Positions 24,801 through 31,433 of a DNA stretch of 35,994 nt are shown here, piece by piece (positions within the stretch are counted from its first letter, which is position 1; every line of letters begins with the position of its first letter). The DNA is from Saccoglossus kowalevskii. Its lineage: Eukaryota > Hemichordata > Enteropneusta > Harrimaniidae. The notes under the pieces were generated by a model that searched no databases, was not told the origin of the DNA, and saw nothing but the letters and a program-made list of their open reading frames with translations. A program made the position numbers and the translations under genes. Location: contig NW_003138320.1 in NCBI RefSeq assembly GCF_000003605.2, forward strand, positions 1-35,994, read 5' to 3'.

Positions 24801-27278
24801 GCTTCAAACGAATTCTTTTTACTCGGATAGTAATCTCAATTTTGTTGCGCAATTTATTTCACCGGAAATGCAAATGCCGTCTACTTTTCAAGATTCTGAA
24901 CAATTGTCATTTCTATTCTACCAGTAACCAAGGAGCTAAGCTATGAATATTCAAAAACTGCGACTCACGAATCCATGTAGACCCTAAAATGTACTTAGCG
25001 AGTACAATTACGCGAGGGAAAATAAAACCCAAGGGCAAAACAGAATATACATTTGACCGTTATAATGATTTTTTTTCAAACCACTGGATATTAAATAGTT
25101 GAAAACATGATTTCGGTGTATTTTTTGCCTTCTTAAAATTGAAGCATTGTTGTCGTTCGTGTCCGTGTGATAGCAAAAGTGATACTTAAATCACAGTCCC
25201 TCTATCACTATATAGGGACTGTGCTTAAATGCACTGTATGACCAACGGCGCAATATTGTTACGGTCCTCTTTTTCGCTGCTAATCTAAATGCACCGTGGT
25301 TTTGCAATCAACCCTGGAAGGTGAAATGATTTTCTTTTGCGTGGCAATTCATTGCCCATAGACAGAATGCGTCGCAAATAAAGCTTACACACGTACATGT
25401 TTTGATATGTACATGACGTTCGTTTCAGTCATGAAATGTGTTGTAAGTTTTAACTGGTCTTTTTTTGTTTTTCAGCAGAATCGTTACATTTTTTGTGTGA
25501 ATAATAACTAATTGTTGACCTGTAGTTGATCTGAAGTGCAACATTTTTGCGTTACTCATTCGTACGAAGTATATTTCAATTTATGGACGACTTCCTTTAA
25601 AGCATACAATTGAATAGAGAAAAACACGAATAATGAGAGATTAATTTAGTGTATACGTGCTGTTTTGAGACTCAATTCATTCAAGAATATAAGATTTGCC
25701 TTAACGAGCGTAAAGGTGGTTCTTTTCTTCAGTTGATTGACGTTTATTCCCTATTTAATACTTACAATTTCTCAGCTGGTTGTACAGGAGAACTCATTGA
25801 TAGTAAAAACTGCTCCTTGTATCTCGACTTTATTATTTGACTGTATTATTAACAAACTACACACAACACGATTTACACACACAGCACTTGTTAAGGTTGG
25901 TAAATACAGTACTCTCGACACAGTAACACTGACCCTTCATCTTTTTATGTGTTTATGAAGTTTAATAATGTATACGATTTAAAAAATACTATGCATTAAA
26001 AAATGTTAATACATTCTCCTGAAGTCTGTATTACGCTACATTCGTAACCTTTTCACCTAGTCCTGTTTAAAGTCTGCACTGTTCTTCAGAAAACTGGAAC
26101 AAAAATAGCCATGAAAATTTACTCAAAATTTGTCAGTTGACCCCGAAATTAGGGTTTATTCTCAGGAATATTAAGAATATAAGAAAACGTTAATGTGACC
26201 CAAAGTGAGTGAATTTTTTTTTCTCTAACAAAATATAGTGAGTGAGTACAACGTATCGAAGATAATTAAAAAAGGTCAGTGCCCACTGGTTATCAGAACA
26301 ACGTTTAAGCAAATACGAGACACGGACGGCGAATTTGCATATTTTGGTTGTCAAGACGACAGAGACTGCGCAGAGACTCAGAAATGCTGCCCCAGCGGTG
26401 AATTTGGTACATTATGTATGGATGCGATATCCCCATGCCGCCATGACGGAATTGATTATCCACCAGGCTCATACAGACAACATTCATGTAACTTTTGGTA
26501 AGTGGGAAAATGCGTATAGGAATGGAAATCCAAGTAGATTAAATATCTTCTATTTTTTGGCATTATTAATGATTTGACTACGTGAAATGTAGAATTATGT
26601 TTATTTTATTCATCAACCCTAATCTTGTCAAATCCATGTACTTTTTGTTAAAACAGTTCTGCTTTTATGCTGATGATATTTCAAAGTTCCATCATAAATA
26701 GAAACATACTAAAAACAAAGTACAACACATTTATTTACCGGTACTTTCGAAGACTTTGCTTGATTTTCCGAGGGTTTCTGTTTTGGTATAAACTTGGAGT
26801 CTCCATTAAATTTACCATAAATTTTAACATTTTCACCACATACCTGTTCTGTTTTATACGATTTATCTCCTACTCAATTATTTGACACTTTGGGTATCAT
26901 TACGTGAGAATATCTATATGCATCTACTATATTAATTAGTAATGATAGTAGGCATAAATCTCTTTTTCGGAGTCTGCATTGAAATTCTCTTCGTCGCGCG
27001 GTACATGAATAACATTATGTATTTCAATTAACGAAAAAGACTTACATCCATGAACACTTCCAATGTCTATATTATGAGGGCGCTTTACATCCATATATCG
27101 CCTGCAATCTCCACGCGTTTGCTATGTGATAGCATTTACGAGAAGAGTGGAATCAGTTAATGTTGTACCTACTCTAAGCATTGGATAATAACTGATCATA
27201 TTCTTATTTTATGTGATTTTCAGTGGTTGTGAGGATGGTGTCTGGGAGTGTACGCAAGAACAGTGTGACGGGTATTGA
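821..27278 (+). CDS. Multi-exon gene for a secreted EGF/VWC/lustrin/WxxW/WAP mosaic protein (31 exons, whole locus)
   Basis: Predicted extracellular protein of 1523 residues, built from 31 exons listed separately. Exon sizes sum to 4572 nt, divisible by three, and all splice phases agree: phase 1 between modules, phase 2 inside each VWC. Approximate residue order: signal peptide 1-19; Cys-rich 24-120; VWC 121-159; EGF x6 160-402; Cys-rich 403-507; EGF x8 508-830; Cys-rich 831-935; VWC 936-973; lustrin 974-1020; WxxW 1021-1117; VWC 1118-1162; lustrin 1163-1217; WxxW 1218-1316 and 1317-1419; WAP plus VWC 1420-1523. There is no transmembrane segment after the signal peptide. The module families are typical of matrix, mucus and shell or cuticle proteins. 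A structural or adhesive secreted role is inferred; binding partners are unknown. The exon chain is my manual reconstruction, so small extra exons could be missing, mainly in the long introns. Confidence 0.82.
891..4832 (+). other. Intron 1 (3.9 kb)
   Basis: Long AT-rich first intron holding the MITE-like element at 2232-2659. I saw no exon encoding a recognisable Cys-rich module. A 129-codon open frame at 3550-3939 has no domain I recognise and no Cys pattern like the rest of the gene; I treat it as chance. The acceptor is a pyrimidine tract ending in AG at 4831-4832. Confidence 0.6.
2232..2659. mobile_element. MITE-like element with 31-bp terminal inverted repeats
   Basis: The 31 bases at 2232-2262 (starting GTTTATTTCACGAACTTAAT) are the reverse complement of 2629-2659 with one mismatch. 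The 428-bp element encodes no convincing transposase, so it is a non-autonomous DNA-transposon-like insertion in intron 1. I cannot fix the target-site duplication or superfamily from one copy. Confidence 0.6.
4833..5123 (+). CDS. Exon 2: lustrin-like / Cys-rich domain
   Basis: A 291-nt phase 1-1 exon. The first half reads [18 protein letters not shown], then ends in a GVCCPLC cluster, the pattern of lustrin-type cysteine-rich repeats. The second half has [11 protein letters not shown] followed by VVFDS and a closing Cys. It is paralogous to the exons at 12366 and 17392 (same CCP cluster, same AVCKA..C..C tail), giving three copies of this module per protein. Donor GTAATC at 5124. Confidence 0.85.
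5592..5636. repeat. 31-bp palindromic hairpin with near-identical 7-bp flanks
   Basis: The segment 5599-5629 starts CACAGTCCCTCTATC and folds on itself: arms 5603-5613 and 5615-5625 are perfect complements with a one-base loop. It is flanked by CTCAGAT (5592-5598) and CTTAGAT (5630-5636), which resemble a target-site duplication. A second copy with perfect flanks lies at 25192-25223. Confidence 0.6.
6361..6388. repeat. (TTTG)n microsatellite
   Basis: About seven consecutive TTTG tetranucleotides in intron 2. Confidence 0.9.
6687..6776. repeat. 10-bp AT minisatellite (ATATTATTTT)n
   Basis: About nine tandem copies of a 10-bp unit ATATTATTTT, with one unit shortened near 6720-6730. It lies in intron 2, is pure AT, and is likely polymorphic by slippage. 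Confidence 0.9.
7158..7230 (+). CDS. Exon 3: VWC domain, first half
   Basis: A 73-nt exon entering in phase 1 and leaving in phase 2. It encodes [20 protein letters not shown] followed by CLS and the TG of a split Cys codon. The pattern C...DG....GE.W..GC..C is the N-terminal part of a von Willebrand C domain. It is completed by the exon at 7960. Donor GTAAGT. Confidence 0.85.
7231..7959 (+). other. Intron 3
   Basis: 729 bp separating the two halves of the first VWC domain. No other feature seen. Confidence 0.6.
7960..8003 (+). CDS. Exon 4: VWC domain, second half
   Basis: A 44-nt exon in phase 2 to phase 1, reading [15 protein letters not shown]. It supplies the C.C..G...C....C part of the VWC fold. 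The corresponding exons at 19815 and 21644 are also exactly 44 nt, which supports the call. Donor GTAAGT. Confidence 0.82.
8004..9416 (+). other. Intron 4 (1.4 kb) with MITE and duplication breakpoint
   Basis: Holds the 556-bp MITE-like element (8562-9117) and the left edge of the large tandem duplication at about 8827. No exon recognised. Confidence 0.6.
8562..9117. mobile_element. 556-bp MITE-like element with 14-bp perfect inverted ends
   Basis: Begins TTAAGGTAGAAGCC and ends GGCTTCTACCTTAA, perfect inverted repeats of each other. The TTAA at both tips could be a TTAA target-site duplication, as in piggyBac-type elements; that is only a suggestion. There is no open frame for a transposase. 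Its right half recurs at about 12944-13237 because the tandem duplication starts inside it. Confidence 0.65.
9417..9539 (+). CDS. Exon 5: calcium-binding EGF domain A1
   Basis: A 123-nt phase 1-1 exon with six cysteines. It opens AVDEC (calcium-binding type) and contains [12 protein letters not shown], which fits the C.[DN]....[FY].C.C Asp/Asn-hydroxylation motif. It differs from B1 (13525) by a Thr/Ser change. Confidence 0.92.
10137..10253 (+). CDS. Exon 6: calcium-binding EGF domain A2
   Basis: A 117-nt phase 1-1 exon opening [16 protein letters not shown] and closing with SWDGQTCQG. The usual PGSYQC segment reads PGWYQC here; both B equivalents have Ser. All six EGF cysteines are kept. 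Confidence 0.92.
10654..10776 (+). CDS. Exon 7: calcium-binding EGF domain A3
   Basis: A 123-nt phase 1-1 exon, [18 protein letters not shown] through GTGLICEG. Its sequence follows the first B copy (14758) until the last dozen bases, then matches the second B copy (15682) there and in the following intron, so it is probably a recombinant exon. Confidence 0.92.
10928..11047 (+). CDS. Exon 8: calcium-binding EGF domain A4, GC donor
   Basis: A 120-nt phase 1-1 exon, [17 protein letters not shown] through GDGITCQG. The donor is CAGG followed by GCAAGT at 11048, a GC-AG intron; no in-phase GT is nearby. The same donor occurs in B4. Confidence 0.9.
11361..11483 (+). CDS. Exon 9: calcium-binding EGF domain A5
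   Basis: A 123-nt phase 1-1 exon, [18 protein letters not shown] through VDGFTCVG, with the [12 protein letters not shown] hydroxylation-type motif. It differs from B5 by one silent change. Donor GTAAGT. Confidence 0.92.
11938..12060 (+). CDS. Exon 10: calcium-binding EGF domain A6
   Basis: A 123-nt phase 1-1 exon, [18 protein letters not shown] through GDGINCRG. It is the last EGF of the first array. It differs from B6 by Ser to Leu in the CTNTMG.FNC segment. Donor GTATGA. Confidence 0.92.
12366..12680 (+). CDS. Exon 11: lustrin-like / Cys-rich domain A
   Basis: A 315-nt phase 1-1 exon. It contains [10 protein letters not shown], a GSGCCPVC cluster, then [15 protein letters not shown] and [11 protein letters not shown]. 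It has the same module plan as exon 2 (4833) and is a recent duplicate of exon 20 (17392), from which it differs by nine bases and eight residues, with no silent site changed. Donor GTACGT at 12681. Confidence 0.88.
12681..13524 (+). other. Intron across the duplication junction, with truncated MITE
   Basis: Intron 11. Its left part (to 12942) matches the sequence after the second Cys-rich exon (17707-17968). From 12944 it carries the right half of the 8562-9117 MITE, ending in GGCTTCTACCTTAA, so the junction of the tandem duplication lies at about 12943. No exon is present. Confidence 0.8.
13525..13647 (+). CDS. Exon 12: calcium-binding EGF domain B1
   Basis: A 123-nt phase 1-1 duplicate of exon 5, opening with AVDEC-like sequence; because the preceding exon ends in T, the first residue becomes Ser (SVDEC). 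TPSSFEC replaces TPSTFEC. Confidence 0.92.
14237..14353 (+). CDS. Exon 13: calcium-binding EGF domain B2
   Basis: A 117-nt phase 1-1 duplicate of exon 6. It has DNFHC instead of DNSHC and the standard PGSYQC instead of PGWYQC. The intron after it starts GTAACGCAACGC, as after exon 6. Confidence 0.92.
14758..14880 (+). CDS. Exon 14: calcium-binding EGF domain B3
   Basis: A 123-nt phase 1-1 exon, almost identical to exon 7 except Ile to Val near its end. Its downstream intron differs clearly from the intron after exon 7, unlike that after exon 16. Confidence 0.92.
15383..15499 (+). CDS. Exon 15: calcium-binding EGF domain B2', extra copy
   Basis: A 117-nt phase 1-1 exon, [16 protein letters not shown] through SWNGQTCQG. 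It is an older paralogue of exon 13, with both coding and intron divergence, and is present only in copy B. Confidence 0.92.
15682..15804 (+). CDS. Exon 16: calcium-binding EGF domain B3', extra copy
   Basis: A 123-nt phase 1-1 paralogue of exon 14, with [11 protein letters not shown] in place of [11 protein letters not shown]. The intron after it closely matches the intron after exon 7 of copy A. Confidence 0.92.
15956..16075 (+). CDS. Exon 17: calcium-binding EGF domain B4, GC donor
   Basis: A 120-nt phase 1-1 duplicate of exon 8, with one Gly to Asp change (NDCDTDALC). The donor is again GCAAGT, at 16076, so the GC-AG intron predates the duplication. Confidence 0.9.
16388..16510 (+). CDS. 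Exon 18: calcium-binding EGF domain B5
   Basis: A 123-nt phase 1-1 duplicate of exon 9, same protein sequence. Donor GTAAGT. Confidence 0.92.
16964..17086 (+). CDS. Exon 19: calcium-binding EGF domain B6
   Basis: A 123-nt phase 1-1 duplicate of exon 10, with MGLFNC in place of MGSFNC. It closes the second EGF array. Confidence 0.92.
17392..17706 (+). CDS. Exon 20: lustrin-like / Cys-rich domain B
   Basis: A 315-nt phase 1-1 duplicate of exon 11 with eight residue differences and every Cys preserved: for example [15 protein letters not shown] versus [15 protein letters not shown] and a Lys-Arg-Pro in place of Lys-Thr-Pro. It leads into the VWC exon at 18665. Donor GTACGT at 17707. Confidence 0.88.
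17707..18664 (+). other. Intron 20
   Basis: The left 260 bp repeats the sequence after exon 11; beyond 17968 it is unique and AT-rich. No further feature seen. Confidence 0.6.
18665..18734 (+). CDS. Exon 21: second VWC domain, first half
   Basis: A 70-nt exon, phase 1 to 2, reading [20 protein letters not shown] then LI and a split Cys codon. C...NG..Y..GD.W..SC..C matches a VWC start. Donor GTAAGC. Confidence 0.82.
18735..19814 (+). other. Intron 21 (1.1 kb)
   Basis: Splits the second VWC. At about 18776 it contains CATAGTCCCTCTATCC, a left-arm-only relative of the hairpins at 5599 and 25192. Nothing else recognised. Confidence 0.55.
19815..19858 (+). CDS. Exon 22: second VWC domain, second half
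   Basis: A 44-nt phase 2 to 1 exon encoding [16 protein letters not shown]. Its length and Cys spacing equal the other VWC second-half exons. Donor GTAAGA. Confidence 0.82.
20112..20252 (+). CDS. Exon 23: lustrin-type Cys-rich repeat
   Basis: A 141-nt phase 1-1 exon with [20 protein letters not shown], then CPAGHYC and a final GVCCPAG. The C..D.PL..dG....C....C..G.YC.....G.CCP pattern is that of lustrin cysteine-rich repeats. It lies between VWC and WxxW, as in the cassette repeated at 21156-23198. Confidence 0.82.
20494..20784 (+). CDS. Exon 24: WxxW (mucin/CILP-type) domain 1
   Basis: A 291-nt phase 1-1 exon. Signature elements: [17 protein letters not shown], the [10 protein letters not shown] strand, [16 protein letters not shown] and ENYEVRFC. 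This is the WxxW repeat known from gel-forming mucins and cartilage intermediate layer proteins, where the first Trp is a C-mannosylation candidate. Unlike the other two copies it ends RFCF rather than RxCC, so a cysteine is missing. Several Asn-X-Ser/Thr sites are present. Confidence 0.88.
21156..21246 (+). CDS. Exon 25: third VWC domain, first half
   Basis: A 91-nt phase 1 to 2 exon encoding [20 protein letters not shown] then TL and a split Cys codon. The GEEW..GC element identifies the VWC start. Donor GTAATT. Confidence 0.8.
21644..21687 (+). CDS. Exon 26: third VWC domain, second half
   Basis: A 44-nt phase 2 to 1 exon encoding [16 protein letters not shown]. It has the same size and Cys spacing as exons 4 and 22. 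Donor GTGAGA. Confidence 0.82.
21688..22351 (+). other. Intron 26
   Basis: 664 bp, AT-rich, no feature recognised. The acceptor is a T-rich tract ending TTTTAG. Confidence 0.5.
22352..22516 (+). CDS. Exon 27: lustrin-type Cys-rich repeat
   Basis: A 165-nt phase 1-1 exon: [20 protein letters not shown], then DCPATHLC and GICCPI. It has the same Cys plan as exon 23 but a longer linker. Donor GTAAGT. Confidence 0.8.
22902..23198 (+). CDS. Exon 28: WxxW domain 2
   Basis: A 297-nt phase 1-1 exon with the full signature: [49 protein letters not shown] and [11 protein letters not shown]. The closest internal relative is exon 24. Two Asn-glycosylation sites lie near the start. Confidence 0.88.
23199..24345 (+). 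other. Intron 28 (1.1 kb)
   Basis: Contains a 2 x 30-bp tandem repeat at 23386-23445. The remainder is AT-rich apart from a short GC-richer stretch at about 24150-24260. No exon seen. Confidence 0.55.
23386..23445. repeat. 30-bp tandem duplication, two copies
   Basis: Units 23386-23415 and 23416-23445 start CCACCCCGC and end GACTTTATTGCCTTA, differing by one base. The repeat is intronic. Confidence 0.85.
24346..24654 (+). CDS. Exon 29: WxxW domain 3 (first Trp lost)
   Basis: A 309-nt phase 1-1 exon: [52 protein letters not shown]. The WxxW motif reads LTPW, so the first tryptophan, the expected C-mannosylation position, is absent while the rest of the fold is kept. Donor GTGAGT. Confidence 0.86.
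24655..26238 (+). other. Intron 29 (1.6 kb)
   Basis: Contains the hairpin insertion at 25192-25223 and a weak possible alternative 3' exon near 25776. No further recognised module. Confidence 0.5.
25185..25230. repeat. 32-bp palindromic hairpin with 7-bp direct-repeat flanks
   Basis: The segment 25192-25223 begins CACAGTCCCTCTAT and ends AGGGACTGTG; the outer 10 bases are perfect inverted repeats. It is flanked on both sides by CTTAAAT (25185-25191 and 25224-25230), which looks like a target-site duplication. It is a sister of the hairpin at 5599-5629. Confidence 0.7.
26239..26497 (+). CDS. Exon 30: WAP domain plus VWC first half
   Basis: A 259-nt exon, phase 1 to 2. The WAP four-disulfide core reads [21 protein letters not shown], then LCMDAISPC. 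It runs directly into [18 protein letters not shown], the start of a VWC domain, closed by the split Cys codon. WAP domains are often protease-inhibitory or antimicrobial; no inhibitor loop can be judged here. Donor GTAAGT at 26498. Confidence 0.86.
26498..27223 (+). other. Intron 30
   Basis: 726 bp, AT-rich, with no recognised feature. The acceptor is TTTTCAG before 27224. Confidence 0.5.
27224..27278 (+). CDS. Exon 31: last VWC half and stop codon
   Basis: Enters in phase 2 to give [18 protein letters not shown] then TGA at 27276-27278. C.C.DG.W.C....C is the VWC second half, so the protein ends three residues after the last Cys. This stop, in frame after 31 exons, supports the whole model. 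Confidence 0.82.
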
Positions 27279-27522
27279 ATCGGCGAATCCTTCAAGAAAT
27301 TTCACATTTTCTCTATTTACACTAGATCACATTTACCTCTATTATTAGCCTCAACCCTGCCATTTGATAGTCTATAGTCTATGGGTTATAATCTTCTTTA
27401 CTGTTCTATTTTTTGACAGACTCACATAATGTTGCGTGTTTATATATATATCACAAAACCAAACATAAATTGTAGAGATATGTTTTTGATCGGACATTGT
27501 TAATGACAGAGTGACCAGAGTA

Positions 27523-27528
27523 AATAAA
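27523..27528 (+). terminator. Possible polyadenylation signal
   Basis: This is the first AATAAA after the stop codon, about 245 bp downstream. Sequence alone cannot show that it is used. Confidence 0.35.
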
Positions 27529-28205
27529 GGAAATTGTATCCCATTGATAGCATGGGAATTGCAAAGACAAAACCTAATCTTATTGTTTTCAAGCGTCTAT
27601 CAGATTTCAAGTAAATGTTACACAATTTAGACACAACGCGGGCATTAATCTCTGGTTCTTGACCAGGAAAGCCTTCATGTGCCACACTTTAGTATATAAT
27701 GTACACCCAGTGTTATTTTACAAGTTTGGTACAAGCTTGCACGCGCCAATTTAGTTTCTTTCAAACAAAATATCTTGTATGAATATATTGTACAAAAACT
27801 CCATAGCGCAATATTAGTATTTTTGTAAAAGCGTCTTATACGAATTCATACAGAATTCATGTTTAAAAGTCAATACAAATAAATTACTGGCGACTCTCCG
27901 CACATCTTTGTTTGATTTTAACGCGAGAGAATTACAAGTGTATTCAAACTGTTATATCTTCAATTAAAATAAACTGTGCCGTCTATCCTATTTTGAAATG
28001 TTATGTATGTGTTATCGAAGATTGGAACTGTAAATCCAAGATGGGATTTTTGAAAACTGGTGTTACGGTATGACAATTGGATACGATGCGACGTCTGCGA
28101 AAATACTTACTACAATGAGAAGTACCTTATCAGTGTGCCATAGTTTTTGTTTATTTTGCCAAAAAATAACATCTCAATATGAAATTACTATCATCGGTTG
28201 GATGT

Positions 28206-28715
28206 TCATAATTTTTGTATAAAACCGTCAACAAGAAATGATATTAGGAAACAATCTATCCAAATTAGAAGCCAACAGAGTGTAGACGTTGTTAAAACGA
28301 GATAGATCACTGGATCATATGCAACGTTACACCATCTGATATTAGATGTCATAGTGATGACGTCACTATACTGCTTGTTCTTATCGTGATATACCTTATG
28401 TATTGTTTTCATTGTGAACGTTGAGCAGAAGAAGAAAGAAGTAATAATCAATGGTGGTAGTCTTTTTAGAGGAGACTGTAATATTAAATACGCCCACACT
28501 TGGTGCATTCTGATTAGAATATATGCGTATAAAACAAATTTAAATAGACTAAAAGCACTGATATCCGCGCAAACACACTTGCCGTATCCAGAATTGATGC
28601 CTGATATCTCGTACCAGCGTATTGACCGTTTAACGCTTTGCAATATATCGCGAGATCCCGCGGGATTCCGAGTTGTGCGTGAAATGGAACGTAAAACAGG
28701 ACAAACAAAGATCAT
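28206..28715 (-). pseudogene. Doubtful 169-codon ORF with GPCR TM6-TM7-like segment
   Basis: The frame is hydrophobic in its second half. FFFCSTF followed 37 residues later (Cys to Asp) by NVAYDPVIY resembles class A GPCR helices 6 and 7: CWxP position 6.47 to NPxxY position 7.49 is also 37 in typical receptors. Against it: the Trp and Pro of CWxP are absent, no helix 1-5 sequence is found upstream on this strand (higher coordinates), the sequence after DPVIY does not resemble helix 8, and a 106-codon ORF overlaps on the other strand. It could be a decayed fragment or chance in AT-rich DNA. Confidence 0.2.
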
Positions 28716-30837
28716 AGCGTCGCAATGTTATTAAGACATCGAGCGCGATTCGACAAACGCGAAAGTATTTCGGTGACATTTTTACGCTACTAATGTGCTA
28801 TACACATTTAATGAAGTAAGTGTATCTTAATTGAGCGTATGGTAAAATCCGGGGGCAGTACATAGAACTTGCCTAATGGGGACGTGCCCCTGAAATGGGC
28901 CTCTTTTTTTGGATTTTAGGTGTAAGTATCGGTCTTGATTTTGGTCAAGATAGGTAGAAATATCAGTAATATTGTTCCGATTAGTACTGTTTCTCATTCA
29001 ACAACCTAAATTACCTGTGTTAATAATGTGTTTTATGTAAGTGACAGAGGTGTTTCTATGGTCAAAATACATATTTTAATAAATCAATATACAATGCAAC
29101 TGTTTGCTTACATTTGCATATATTGGAGATGCGCTTCTAATAGAGCAGTGGGTAAAGGTTTTATTTGGAATAAACAGTGGTGACAGAAATTGTACTTTAA
29201 TATAAAGATGGGTATAAGTTTTGCCACTATCCAGGTATACTTTTGAGCTTTTGAGCACTCGGGAGTACCCAGCTTATGTATCAACTGCCCCCGCGGGGTA
29301 ACATGCAAAGTCCCATCTCGCATACGAAACTATGCTATGCCCCTACGTATCAAAAAACGTAGGATTATAGACTATAGCACATATGCGTGGCTTTAGAACG
29401 CCAAACAATCAACCAACCAAAAATAAAATGAAATGAAACGATAAACCGGTTACTTGATTTAACTGACATATACGAAATCTTATCGGATTAGGCACCATTG
29501 TCACGGTTTGCACGTCAACTAGAGTCTCCATTGTCGTTGGCATTTCATACTCACACATTCCTGTTATTAGGAACAAACTTGTCTTCAAATGCTTGGGGCA
29601 CTATTAATATGAAATCTAGGATTAATCCCACGTGAATGCTGAAGATGATAAAATACAAGACATGAATGTCAGCTCAAGGAAAAAAAACGCTCCTTCACGC
29701 AAGTTTCCCAAAATAAGAATATATTTAACAGATGAGGAAAACCACTTTCTTTCAATAAATATTGATGTCTCATCATTATTTCATTTTCACCGTGTTGTCG
29801 TTGTAAGGCTGTCCACGCATTTATTTTAAGGGAACAATTTTCTGTTTCACTTTTGTCAATCCAATTTGACATAGTTTTGTCCCACTTTAAATTACTATTT
29901 ATTATTCACAAGTATTTTGAAATTTGACGTAAAATGCATATTACAAATGTTTACTACCATTGTACTGAATATTCAGACGTACGTGCTTGTAACAGACACA
30001 TTTAAGTGTTTCCAGTAATTGATAACATGATTACATTATCCATATACTAGTACCTGCGTGTGGGGCAAAAGCATTTTCACCTGGAAATATATTTTAGAAA
30101 GTGTTTATGAGCAAAACATCAAATGATGCAATTCAAACCTTTCGCGAACCTGTAGAACAAACCTAATAAATGTAACAGAGTAATACATTCAAACTAACAA
30201 TAACAATTTGAAATCATTTACTTTTTGATATAATGAACGTGCCCGATATGCTGTACTGTGCTATTGTCTCGAATGCAATCTTTTCAAACACATTAGATTC
30301 CTGGAAAAAGAAAAACAGTAAAAAAAAGACATGTACGTCACAACAATGTCAGTCGCCAGATACTGGTCTTTAAAAATGCCATAAAGACTGACTCTATGCA
30401 ATAAGCGACTATTTATCAATTTAAAAACTATGACAGTCGACTGTATGGTGTATTCCATCATCCGAACACATAATGTCACGTTGCAATTACGACCTAATAT
30501 GTTAATATTCCCAAACTGTTTCAAATTTAATTCACTTGAATTGAACACAGTACCGTAATAATACACCATCATATAAGCTGTTCTCCTTCATACGGGTTCA
30601 ACTGCTACTCCATGGCAATGACAATTGACCGTCAAAAACGACAAATGATCAGCAGCGAAACGGTAACAAAGGTGGAGGAGGAGCCGCAACGGTAAAGACG
30701 AATGACTTGCATGCCTCATCAGTCAATCATCTGAAAAAATAATCGCATTAGATCACTTCTCGTTCCTCGGCAACAACTTCTCCTGCGTTCGTTAGTATCA
30801 CAAGGAATCGAAGTTGATTTGCGATACAGTCTGAGTT

Positions 30838-31095
30838 ATGGAATTCCATTTCACGTTATATACTGCGTCGCTGGTCGTTTTTCTTCTAAATATCTGCATG
30901 TCGTGTTTTATCTATGAAGTTTCTGCTGATCCACCTCACCTGTACATTGGTTGCATTTTACCTCTCAGTGGTGGATATTGGAACGAGCTCGGACACGAGA
31001 GCTTGCGTAGCGCCCAGCAGGCCGTACGTGACATCAATAATAACACAGACATACTGAGTGCATATGAATTACATTTAGTATGCAATGATTCAAGG
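30838..31095 (+). CDS. GABA-B-like family C receptor, first coding exon (gene continues past window)
   Basis: An 86-codon exon. An in-frame TGA lies two codons upstream of the ATG. It begins with a hydrophobic signal peptide (LVVFLLNICMSCF), followed by HLYIGCILPLSGGYW, QQAVRDINNNTDIL and YELHLVCNDSR. That is the beta-strand/helix start of the ANF-receptor (Venus flytrap) ligand-binding domain. GABA-B receptors have P.SGG, DvNn...iLp.Y.L.l...Ds in the same order. The exon ends AGG before GTAAGT in phase 0, at a point where GABA-B proteins continue with a Cys-rich stretch. Downstream exons were not found in the remaining 4.9 kb, so the gene is partial here. Subtype and ligand cannot be told. 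Confidence 0.8.
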
Positions 31096-31433
31096 GTAAG
31101 TGTTTTATTTCATATGGAGATGGTATTATCCCGATGCTATCGATACTAGCCAGGCATTTGATTTGATGATGACGTTGATGACAACACACAAAGCTGAAAT
31201 TGGTTTTCTGTCTGTTTGCGTACTTGACACGAAATTAGGACTAGTTTTTTTGGGAGGGCGGTTATTGTAGCGTAGCTGAGTGATATGGCTGATATTGATG
31301 TTGATGCTAAACAACTTTGAGGTTTTCCGTAAGTTTGCGTACTTGACACGTACTCGGGTTCGCCGTTTTGAGGGCCGTTACCGTAACGCAGCTATGTATG
31401 TATGGAGTGCAATGACTGTCTTATCATACTCAT
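31096..31433 (+). other. Start of receptor intron 1, with a local direct repeat
   Basis: Contains an imperfect direct repeat 119 bp apart (31202-31231 and 31321-31350), sharing GTTTGCGTACTTGACACG exactly, with further weaker similarity to about 31400. It leads into the minisatellite. Confidence 0.6.

Larger units (their letters stand above)
27279..30837. other. Intergenic region between the mosaic gene and the receptor gene
   Basis: About 3.5 kb that should include the 3' UTR of the left gene and the promoter and 5' UTR of the right gene. No RNA gene was recognised. The only notable open frame is the minus-strand one at 28206-28715, listed separately. Confidence 0.5.
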
